DNA of 64,000 bases from Eoetvoesiella caeni (GTDB taxonomy: Bacteria; Pseudomonadota; Gammaproteobacteria; Burkholderiales; Burkholderiaceae_B), in assembly GCF_003315175.1 (NCBI RefSeq), contig NZ_QNRQ01000001.1, forward strand, positions 682,001-746,000. The letters are read 5' to 3'. The position numbers and the translations under genes were made by a program. The notes beneath the pieces were generated by a model. That model saw nothing but the letters and a program-made list of their open reading frames with translations, searched no databases and was not told where the DNA came from. Below are positions 55,323-64,000 of this stretch, in pieces; within the stretch, counting starts at the first letter, position 1, and each line of letters starts with the position of its first letter.

Positions 55323-55403
55323 ATGAATTTGATTATCGGATTGATATCGTTCGGATTATTTGCATATTTGCTTTACGCACTGATTAGGCCTGAAAAATTC
55401 TGA
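55323..55403 (+). CDS. kdpF: KdpF, small stabilising subunit
   Basis: 26-aa single-helix peptide MNLIIGLISFGLFAYLLYAL followed by IRPEKF, the typical KdpF ending (ALxRPEKF). In E. coli KdpF sits between KdpA and KdpB and stabilises the complex. AAAGGTGG lies 4-11 nt upstream of the ATG. Confidence 0.88.
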   Translation: MNLIIGLISFGLFAYLLYALIRPEKF

Positions 55404-55437
55404 TCACAAAATTATTCAAATCAATCGAGGTGCATTT

Positions 55438-55521
55438 ATGGGTGATTTCTTGTTTTTGGCATTGGCTTGCGGATTTTTCGTAATCACGGCGGGGTTCATC
55501 GTTGGCCTCGAAAAAATTTGA
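55438..55521 (+). CDS. Second 27-aa single-helix membrane peptide
   Basis: MGDFLFLALACGFFVITAGF then IVGLEKI: a single hydrophobic helix with an acidic N-terminus and charged end, between kdpF and kdpA. It is 34 bp after kdpF and 12 bp before kdpA, and GAGG lies about 10 nt upstream of its ATG. It is not KdpF, as it lacks the RPEKF end. It may be an extra subunit or regulator of the Kdp pump, but no function is known to me. Confidence 0.6.
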   Translation: MGDFLFLALACGFFVITAGFIVGLEKI

Positions 55522-55533
55522 TCGGAGTCCAAG

Positions 55534-57237
<1,704 letters not shown>

Positions 57238-57246
57238 GGAGTAGCT

Positions 57247-57921
57247 ATGACTGAAATTCAAACACAAGTCAGCCCGGCTGTGACATCGGCATTCAGCGGT
57301 GTCACCCGCCCGGTGCTTGTTTCTGCCGTGCTCTTCATGATCGTGACCGGACTGGTGTATCCACTGGCCACTACTGGTGTGGCCCAACTGCTCTTTAGCG
57401 ATCAGGCGCAAGGCAGTTTGATTACTCGCAACGGACAGGCCGTCGGCTCGCGTGTCATTGGCCAGCTTTTCACGCAGCCTCAGTATTTCCATGGCCGCCC
57501 CAGTGCCACCTCCGGCACTGACCCGAACGATCCAGCCAATTCGATCGACCAGCCGTACAACGCTGCCAACAGCGGCGCGAGCAACCAGGGGGCGCTGAGC
57601 AAGAAACTGCTCGACGCCGTGGCAGAGCGCACCAAAGCCTACCGGGAGGAAAACGGTCTGGCAGCTGACGCGAAGGTACCGGTCGATGCGGTGACCGCAT
57701 CTGCCTCCGGCCTTGACCCGCACATTTCGTTAGCGAACGCCCGGCTGCAAGTGCCCCGGGTGGCAAAGGCGCGCAATGTGCCTGAGAAGGATGTGCTGTC
57801 GGTGCTGGAACAGAACACAGCGCAACGTCAGCTCGGCGTTCTTGGCGAACCCCGCGTCAATGTGCTGGAACTCAACCTTGCACTGGACGAGGCCTTCAAG
57901 GCCCGGCCAGTCACTCAATAA
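57247..57921 (+). CDS. kdpC: K+-transporting ATPase subunit KdpC
   Basis: Single-helix periplasmic subunit that raises the pump's ATP affinity. The N-terminal helix ([19 protein letters not shown]) precedes blocks [39 protein letters not shown] and [11 protein letters not shown]. Length 224 aa is slightly longer than usual (190-200). AAGGAG lies upstream of the ATG. It lies before kdpB, reversed from the classical order. Confidence 0.95.
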   Translation: MTEIQTQVSPAVTSAFSGVTRPVLVSAVLFMIVTGLVYPLATTGVAQLLFSDQAQGSLITRNGQAVGSRVIGQLFTQPQYFHGRPSATSGTDPNDPANSIDQPYNAANSGASNQGALSKKLLDAVAERTKAYREENGLAADAKVPVDAVTASASGLDPHISLANARLQVPRVAKARNVPEKDVLSVLEQNTAQRQLGVLGEPRVNVLELNLALDEAFKARPVTQ

Positions 57922-57935
57922 AGCTGGGAGTTTTT

Positions 57936-60035
57936 ATGTCCCAAACAAAAGTCATCACGTCTACTAATAGCACCGGCCCATCTGGTAAGCCGCCAAACCC
58001 TCAGCCCGGCGCCCTGCCATGGTCCTCGATTATTGGTGAAGCGTTCCGTAAGCTGTCTCCAAGGGTGCAGATGAAGAACCCAGTGATGTTTGTCGTGTAT
58101 ATCGGCAGCATCGTGGCAACGGTTCTGGGGATTCAGGCTGTGCGAGGAGATGGCGACGCCCCGGCGGGCTTCATCTTTGCAGTGGCTGCCTGGCTCTGGT
58201 TCACCGTGCTCTTCGCCAACGCAGCCGAGGCATTGGCCGAGGGCCGCGGCAAAGCGCATGCTCAAGCGCTGCGCGCCTCTCGGCGGCGAGTGGTTGCCCG
58301 TGTGCTCAAGGAACCTAAGCTAGACGGTACGAGCTGGCCCGTCCCCAGCGACGAATTGGCCGTGGGTGCTTACGTCCACGTCAACGCCGGAGAAACCATC
58401 CCAGCGGACGGTGAGGTACTGGTTGGGGTTGCCTCCGTCGATGAGTCAGCCATCACAGGGGAGTCGGCCCCGGTGATCCGCGAGGCTGGGGGCGATCTCA
58501 GCTCAGTTACCGGCGGAACCCGCGTGCTCTCAGACTGGATCATCATGCGCGTCACAGCGAAGCCTGGTGAGGCGTTCCTTGACCGCATGATCGCCATGGT
58601 TGAGGGTGCCAAGCGAGGCAAGACACCTAACGAGCTTGCGCTGAACATCCTGTTGGTCGCCCTGACGCTGATCTTCCTGCTGGTGTGCGTGACCCTGTTG
58701 CCGTTCTCCATGTTCGGCGTACAGGTCAATGGCGCAGGGCAGCCGGTGAGCATCACGGTCCTCATTGCCTTGCTCGTGTGCCTGATCCCGACCACCATCG
58801 GCGCGCTGCTATCGGCGGTCGGCATCGCCGGCATGAGCCGGATGATGAACGCCAATGTTCTGGCGACCTCCGGCCGTGCGATCGAAGCTGCTGGTGACGT
58901 TGACGTGCTCCTGCTCGACAAGACTGGCACAATCACCCTAGGCAACCGTGAAGCCGTCAGGTTTGTACCCGCTCCAGGCCTCTCGGAGCAGGCTGTTGCC
59001 GACGCTGCCTACCTGGCTTCGCTGGCCGACGAAACGCCGGAAGGCCGTTCCATCGTGACGCTGGCCAAGCGCAGCTTCAATGTCAAGCCTCGGACACTGG
59101 ATGGTGCGCAGCCCATTGCATTCAGTGCGATGACACGCATGAGTGGCATCGACATCGATAATCGGCAACTGCGCAAAGGGGCTGCATCGGCGATTCGTGC
59201 CTATGTGGAGCATGCCGGTGGGACGTTCCCTGAGGCCGTCAATCTGACAGTCGAGGAAATTTCTCGGCGCGGCAGCACCCCCCTGGTTGTGGCTGACGGC
59301 CCCCGCGTCATCGGTGTGGTTGAACTCAAGGACATCATCAAGCATGGAATCAAGGAGCGCTTCGCCCAGCTGCGTTCCATGGGCATCAAGACGGTCATGA
59401 TCACGGGTGACAACAGGCTTACCGCTGCCTCGATTGCCGCTGATGCTGGAGTGGACGACTTTCTTGCAGAAGCGACGCCTGAAGACAAGCTCAGCCTGAT
59501 CCGCAAATACCAGGCCGAAGGCCGCTTGGTGGCGATGACGGGAGACGGCACCAACGACGCACCCGCCCTTGCACAGGCTGACGTGGCAGTGGCCATGAAC
59601 AGCGGCACTCAAGCCGCGAAAGAAGCGGGCAACATGGTGGATCTGGACAGCAATCCCACCAAGCTTCTGCGTGTCGTCGAGGTGGGCAAGCAGATGATCA
59701 TGACGCGAGGGGCATTGACCACGTTCAGTGTAGCGAATGACCTGGCGAAGTACTTCGCGATCATTCCGGCCGCGTTCGTCGCCACTTATCCGGCATTGGG
59801 AGCATTGAACGTGATGGGCTTGCACAGTCCCAGCTCGGCGATTCTATCCGCGGTGATCTTCAATGCGCTGATCATCGTCGCCTTGATACCGCTTGCCCTA
59901 CGTGGCGTGAAATATCGGTCCGAACCTGCATCCCACCTGCTCAGGCGCAATCTACTGATCTACGGGGTCGGTGGCCTCATCGCGCCGTTCATTGGAATCA
60001 AGCTGATAGACATTCTACTGACCCCATTCTTCTGA
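57936..60035 (+). CDS. kdpB: K+-transporting ATPase subunit KdpB
   Basis: Catalytic P-type ATPase subunit. The phosphorylated Asp328 is in [10 protein letters not shown]. The TGES loop (residues 174-177) contains the serine that in E. coli is phosphorylated to shut the pump down at high potassium. [12 protein letters not shown] is the hinge motif, and [15 protein letters not shown] lines the membrane site. Length 699 aa (E. coli 682). GGGAG precedes the ATG, 14 bp after kdpC. Confidence 0.96.
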   Translation: MSQTKVITSTNSTGPSGKPPNPQPGALPWSSIIGEAFRKLSPRVQMKNPVMFVVYIGSIVATVLGIQAVRGDGDAPAGFIFAVAAWLWFTVLFANAAEALAEGRGKAHAQALRASRRRVVARVLKEPKLDGTSWPVPSDELAVGAYVHVNAGETIPADGEVLVGVASVDESAITGESAPVIREAGGDLSSVTGGTRVLSDWIIMRVTAKPGEAFLDRMIAMVEGAKRGKTPNELALNILLVALTLIFLLVCVTLLPFSMFGVQVNGAGQPVSITVLIALLVCLIPTTIGALLSAVGIAGMSRMMNANVLATSGRAIEAAGDVDVLLLDKTGTITLGNREAVRFVPAPGLSEQAVADAAYLASLADETPEGRSIVTLAKRSFNVKPRTLDGAQPIAFSAMTRMSGIDIDNRQLRKGAASAIRAYVEHAGGTFPEAVNLTVEEISRRGSTPLVVADGPRVIGVVELKDIIKHGIKERFAQLRSMGIKTVMITGDNRLTAASIAADAGVDDFLAEATPEDKLSLIRKYQAEGRLVAMTGDGTNDAPALAQADVAVAMNSGTQAAKEAGNMVDLDSNPTKLLRVVEVGKQMIMTRGALTTFSVANDLAKYFAIIPAAFVATYPALGALNVMGLHSPSSAILSAVIFNALIIVALIPLALRGVKYRSEPASHLLRRNLLIYGVGGLIAPFIGIKLIDILLTPFF

Positions 60036-60055
60036 AATTTAATCCTATGGAATAA

Positions 60056-60082
60056 TTGGGCAACGCTAAAAACGTTGCCCAA
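60056..60082 (+). promoter_or_regulatory. Hairpin between kdpB and kdpD
   Basis: TTGGGCAACG pairs perfectly with CGTTGCCCAA around a 7-nt loop. No T run follows, so it is more likely an mRNA-processing or stability element than a terminator. It would bury the TTG at 60056. Confidence 0.5.
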
Positions 60083-60118
60083 AACTCTAGGACGTTACCG
60101 AGTTACGAGGACCGCCTT

Positions 60119-62860
60119 ATGGGAGCGACCCAACCCATAAAATCCGACGCCATACTGGGTGAACTCAAGCGAGAATCTGCCGGGCGGTTGACGGTATTTC
60201 TGGGTGCTGCGCCTGGCGTTGGCAAGACCTACGCCATGCTGGCACGTGCGCGAGAACTGCACCGCCAAGGGGTGGATGTCGTTATTGGTATCGTCGAAAC
60301 CCATGGCCGTGGCGAGACCCGGGCTCTGGTCGAGGGGCTCCCACTGCTGCCTCGCAAAACAATTGAGTATCGAGGGCGGCAACTGGAGGAAATGGACCTG
60401 GATGGCTTGCTAGCACGCAAGCCGGCAATTGCCTTAGTAGATGAGCTGGCCCATCGCAATGCCCCTGGAAGCCGTCATGAGCGGCGCTGGCAGGATGTGG
60501 AGGAATTGCTCAACGCCGGTATCGACGTTTACACGACGGTCAATATCCAGCATCTGGAGAGTGTGAACGACGTTGTGCACCAGATTACAGGTATTCGAGT
60601 AAGCGAGACTGTTCCTGACACTATTTTTGAGCGTTTGCGTGACATTCGTCTGGTCGATTTGCCTGCGCGCGAACTGATAGAACGTCTGAACGATGGGAAA
60701 GTCTATATTCCCGAACAGGCTGCGAGAGCGCTACAGGCGTTCTTCTCACCGTCCAATCTCACCGCCTTGCGTGAGCTTGCAATGCAAACGGTGGCGGAGC
60801 ACGTCGATGTCGACCTTCGCGAAAAGCGTGCCGCACGCGGGCTGGCAGGCAGTCCCATCCAACACCATGTGCTGATCGCCATTGATGGCCGGGGACAATC
60901 CGAATATCTCGTGAGAGCGGGTTCCAGAATGGCCGAGCGACGTGGCTCGCCATGGTCAGTGGTCACCGTAGACACAGGAAGGTCTGCCGACGCGACACAG
61001 CAAGTAGGCAGCATCGCCCAGCCGATCTCATGGCTCAGAAGGAACGCGCGTGCTGAGCAGCAACGTTTGATGGAGATCGACAAGGCTTTTGCGCTAGCGC
61101 GCAATCTTGGCGGGGAGACGGAGGTGATGAACAACACCGACGTCACGCAGGCATTGCTGGACGCTGCGGAAGCGCGCGGCGCAAGATCCATTGTGATCGG
61201 TCGCACACGCGAGCGTCCTTTCGCCCGAATGTTCAACCGTACATTGACGCAGCAACTGCTTCAGCGCGGCGCTCGCTACGAACTGACGATTGTCAGCACA
61301 CCGCAGGCGCGGCAGCAGACGATATATTGGACGGACACGGCCAGCAGCCGAATTACGAAACGGGAAGTCTCGCTGATTCTTCTGGCCAGCGCTGCCGCCA
61401 TAGGTTCAGCAGCCTTGGCTGAACGAGTTCTAGGATTACAGGATCTGTCGCTGATCTTTCTCGTCGCCGTTGTGCTGGTCGCGTCACGCACTCGCATGGC
61501 GTCAGCAGTTATCACTGCAGTTCTCTGCTTCTTGGCCTATGATTTCTTCTTTATCGAGCCAAAGCTTACCTTTCTGATCAGCGCCCCTCGGGGCGTCGCA
61601 ACCGTAATGCTGTTTCTCGCAGCAGCACTGATCGCGGGGCGCTTGGCTTCGCAACTACGCAGACAAGTAGTGGCACTGCGAGCCGCCAACACTCACGCTA
61701 CAGCAATGCAGAAATTGGGACGCCAACTTGCCAAGGCAGCCGATCTTGGACAGGTTATTGCGTCAGGCGCCTCGATACTAAGATCGACCCTTCATGCCGA
61801 AGCATGGATACGCATCAACGGGGAATCGGGGCCTACCGCAGCCACAACCCCGCTTACCGATAAAGATTTGATGGCGGCGGACTGGACGCAACAACACGGA
61901 CAAATGAGCGGGCGTTACACAGACACCTTGAGTAGTTCCAGTTGGCTGTTCCTCCCAGTGCGTTCGGACAAAGACGCGCTAGGCGTGGCCGGACTAAGGT
62001 TCCGGTCGGATATGGGTCGTCTATCGTTTGAGCAGCGCCGCCTCGCAGAAAGCATGGTGGAAGACATTGGTCAGGCGGCGCTACGCACGCGGTTGGTATC
62101 ACAATTGGAGGAGGCGCGGGTCACGGGAGAAACGGAGCGTCTGCGGTCCGCGTTGTTGTCATCCGTGTCGCACGATCTGCGCTCGCCCTTGTCATCGATG
62201 ATAGGGGCGGCCGACAGTCTGGCGCGGTACGGCAAGAACATGGGAACGGAGGATCAGCAGAGTTTGCTGGAAACCATTCATATTGAGGGCGAACGCCTGG
62301 ATCGCTACATTCAGAACCTGCTCGACATGACGCGACTTGGGCAGCAGGGCCTGACGTTGACGCGCGACTGGATCGGTATAGACGAATTAGTGGGGTCGGC
62401 GTCAAGGCGTCTGCAACGGTACGAGCCGAATATCCGCCTGGAGCTCGACATTCCCTCGGGGCTGCCGCCGATTCATGTCCATCCCGCCCTAATCGAGCAG
62501 GCTTTGTTCAACGTGATGGAAAACGCGGCAAAGTTCTCCCCTCTGGAAGTTCCCATCCACGTGAAGGTCCAGCGCAATGAAGATGGTCAATTGCAAGTAG
62601 ACGTCTCGGACCGTGGTCCCGGCATTCCAGAAGACGAACGACGACGCATCTTCGATATGTTCTACAGCGTGGAGCGTGGCGACCGGGGCAAGCAAGGGAC
62701 TGGTCTGGGATTGACGATAGTCCAAGGCATCGTGGGCGCCCATATGGGCAGCGTCCAGGCACTGCCCGGACGGGAAGGCAAGGGAACCACGATCCGTCTG
62801 ACCTTGCCGTGGGGCGAATATGCCAAGCAAGAGGCGAAAGAAGATGATGGGACGACCTAA
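60119..62860 (+). CDS. kdpD: Sensor histidine kinase KdpD
   Basis: Turgor and potassium sensor kinase that controls KdpE. The N-terminal KdpD domain has Walker A FLGAAPGVGKTYAML and DELAHRNAPGSRH, then a USP-like domain (SIVIGRTRERPFARM), four membrane helices (about residues 420-530), a GAF domain, and the kinase. The H-box is SSVSHDLRSPLSSM, and the ATP motifs are NVMENAAKFSP, DRGPGIPE and GTGLGLTIVQG. The ATG at 60119 follows GAGG at 8 nt and is preferred over the TTG at 60056 in the hairpin. Length 913 aa. Confidence 0.95.
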   Translation: MGATQPIKSDAILGELKRESAGRLTVFLGAAPGVGKTYAMLARARELHRQGVDVVIGIVETHGRGETRALVEGLPLLPRKTIEYRGRQLEEMDLDGLLARKPAIALVDELAHRNAPGSRHERRWQDVEELLNAGIDVYTTVNIQHLESVNDVVHQITGIRVSETVPDTIFERLRDIRLVDLPARELIERLNDGKVYIPEQAARALQAFFSPSNLTALRELAMQTVAEHVDVDLREKRAARGLAGSPIQHHVLIAIDGRGQSEYLVRAGSRMAERRGSPWSVVTVDTGRSADATQQVGSIAQPISWLRRNARAEQQRLMEIDKAFALARNLGGETEVMNNTDVTQALLDAAEARGARSIVIGRTRERPFARMFNRTLTQQLLQRGARYELTIVSTPQARQQTIYWTDTASSRITKREVSLILLASAAAIGSAALAERVLGLQDLSLIFLVAVVLVASRTRMASAVITAVLCFLAYDFFFIEPKLTFLISAPRGVATVMLFLAAALIAGRLASQLRRQVVALRAANTHATAMQKLGRQLAKAADLGQVIASGASILRSTLHAEAWIRINGESGPTAATTPLTDKDLMAADWTQQHGQMSGRYTDTLSSSSWLFLPVRSDKDALGVAGLRFRSDMGRLSFEQRRLAESMVEDIGQAALRTRLVSQLEEARVTGETERLRSALLSSVSHDLRSPLSSMIGAADSLARYGKNMGTEDQQSLLETIHIEGERLDRYIQNLLDMTRLGQQGLTLTRDWIGIDELVGSASRRLQRYEPNIRLELDIPSGLPPIHVHPALIEQALFNVMENAAKFSPLEVPIHVKVQRNEDGQLQVDVSDRGPGIPEDERRRIFDMFYSVERGDRGKQGTGLGLTIVQGIVGAHMGSVQALPGREGKGTTIRLTLPWGEYAKQEAKEDDGTT

Positions 62861-63578
62861 TGAATCGACTGCGAGCGCGCCGGCTGCCAGGATTCTTGTA
62901 ATCGATGATGAACCGCAGATTCGCAAGTTCATCGACATCAGTTTGCGTTCGCAGGGCTATGCCACCCTGTTGGCAGGAACGGGACGCGAGGGACTAACGC
63001 TGCTAGCCAGTAAGGGGGCGGATCTCGTCGTTCTTGATCTGGGGCTGCCGGACAAGGACGGAAAGGAAGTTCTCAAAGAGCTTCGGCAGTGGTCACGCGT
63101 GCCTGTCATAGTGTTGACGGTGCGGTCCGGCGAGGAGGAAAAGGTAGCCTTGTTAGATGCGGGCGCTAACGATTACGTGACCAAACCATTCGGTGTCGAG
63201 GAACTCATGGCGCGTATTCGCGCATTCCTGCGAACCGTAGGATCTGGTCTGGAGGAAGGTCCAGTCTATGACGATGGGACTGTCAGCATAGATCTGGTAA
63301 ACCGGGAAGTGACGGTTCATGGCCAGATCGTCACTTTAAGTCGTAAGGAGTTTTCTCTACTGTCTCTATTGGCTCTCCAACCAGGACGGTTGATCACGCA
63401 AACGCAAATTTTAAGGGAACTGTGGGGACCGACGCACGACGAAGATGCTCACTACTTACGCATTCTTGTCGGCAAGTTGCGTCACAAACTTGGAGACGAT
63501 GCTTCCGCACCCCGTTATATCGTGACTGAACCTGGGGTTGGACTGAGATTCATCGCCAAGGAACGACAAACGGCTTGA
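62844..63578 (+). CDS. kdpE: Response regulator KdpE
   Basis: OmpR-family regulator that activates the kdp operon. The receiver domain has the acidic pair (VIDDEPQIRK), the phospho-acceptor Asp in LVVLDLGLPDKDG and Lys in VTKPFGVEEL. The winged-helix domain has TLSRKEFSLLSLLALQPGRL and the C-terminal YIVTEPGVGLRFI. The start overlaps the kdpD end; ATGs at 62844 and 62847 follow GAGG, while 62820 is also in frame. Length about 244 aa. It ends the cargo, 28 bp before the relaxase stop. Confidence 0.95.
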   Translation: MMGRPNESTASAPAARILVIDDEPQIRKFIDISLRSQGYATLLAGTGREGLTLLASKGADLVVLDLGLPDKDGKEVLKELRQWSRVPVIVLTVRSGEEEKVALLDAGANDYVTKPFGVEELMARIRAFLRTVGSGLEEGPVYDDGTVSIDLVNREVTVHGQIVTLSRKEFSLLSLLALQPGRLITQTQILRELWGPTHDEDAHYLRILVGKLRHKLGDDASAPRYIVTEPGVGLRFIAKERQTA

Positions 63579-63606
63579 ACTGAATACTGTGATCGGTAGC
63601 AAGTGG

Positions 63607-64000
63607 TTAGCCGATTGATTGCCCGCGTTGCCGACCAACTTCCCAAGTCGCCCTGCCGCTGCGCACTGTCGCTGCAATCTGCTGCCCTAACCGCTGCTCG
63701 ATCACCGGCTTCCAGGGCACCAGGCTGAACCCCATGCCGTCATCGAGCATCGCATAGCGCCCGCTGGCAAGCATGACGGAGCGCCGGTAGATGCCAGCCA
63801 CGCGCTGTCCGTCGGCCACGGGGCGATGCTCCAGGCCCGTTTCGGCCGTAATGTCCTTGGCGACCTGTGCCAACTCCCGGTTGCGCAGCGTGCCCAGCAG
63901 GTTGCGCGCCAGGATCACGCGCTGCCCGCGCCGCTCGGCCAGCCCCTGCTCGACCAGAAAGTCGGCGCGCTGTTGCATGGCCTGCTTGGCGTCGCCACCA
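63607..64000 (-). CDS. Relaxase (TraI/RlxS-type, DUF3363), C-terminal end, cut by window
   Basis: The frame is open to the right edge, so only the last 130 or so residues are seen. The text ARNLLGTLRNRELAQVAKDI, AGIYRRSVMLASGRYAMLDD and FSLVPWKPVIEQRLGQQI matches the C-terminal part of Tn4371-family relaxases. The catalytic N-terminus lies outside the window. This gene and the LysR gene flank the kdp cargo. Confidence 0.8.
   Translation of the reverse strand, partial: GGDAKQAMQQRADFLVEQGLAERRGQRVILARNLLGTLRNRELAQVAKDITAETGLEHRPVADGQRVAGIYRRSVMLASGRYAMLDDGMGFSLVPWKPVIEQRLGQQIAATVRSGRATWEVGRQRGQSIG

Overview
The window looks like the chromosome of a betaproteobacterium of the order Burkholderiales, most likely family Alcaligenaceae (Bordetella/Pusillimonas type). 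The grounds are a complete nuoA-N operon closed by a DUF2818 gene after nuoN, paired Gram-negative trimeric porins, ispD-ispF divergent from mfd, and high-GC codon use. This is inference from protein resemblance; no search was run.

Positions 1-39.7 kb are core chromosome. In order they hold the end of a sensor kinase, an AhpC-type peroxiredoxin, ispF/ispD, mfd, serB and an Fcy1-like cytosine deaminase. A 223-bp palindromic element follows, then the 14-gene complex I operon on the minus strand (23.1 to 8.4 kb) with a DUF2818 gene at its end. Next come two tandem porins, a periplasmic alpha-carbonic anhydrase, a divergent LysR/YeiH pair, and a TetR-type regulator carrying an extra N-terminal HTH. 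A thioesterase, acyl-CoA dehydrogenase and acyl-CoA ligase cluster looks like a small acid-catabolic operon. tRNA-Leu(GAG), secG, tpiA, a quinone oxidoreductase, tRNA-Ser(UGA) and asnB complete the block.

At 39.77-40.29 kb there is a truncated tRNA-Leu relic, followed by a complete tRNA-Leu(UAA) whose anticodon is split by a 232-nt group I intron of the Azoarcus/cyanobacterial tRNA type. Eighteen bases beyond the CCA end of this tRNA an integrative conjugative element begins. It is read here from its trb end: DUF2274, trbI, G, F, L, an EexN-like lipoprotein, trbJ, E, D, C, B, a CopG-like gene, traG, a second EexN-like lipoprotein and a LysR (TraR-like) gene. All are on the minus strand and tightly overlapped. 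This is the layout of the Tn4371 family. The C-terminus of the relaxase appears at the right window edge.

Between the LysR gene and the relaxase, where Tn4371-type elements carry cargo, lies a plus-strand potassium-scavenging module. It holds a TorF-like outer-membrane protein, KdpF, a second 27-aa membrane peptide, KdpA, KdpC, KdpB, KdpD and KdpE. The order A-C-B differs from the classical A-B-C. The upstream gap has four AATTTACG octamers, one pair forming an inverted repeat. The outer-membrane protein, the extra micropeptide and the rearranged order on a conjugative element, together with the intron-split tRNA at its boundary, are the most interesting parts of the window.
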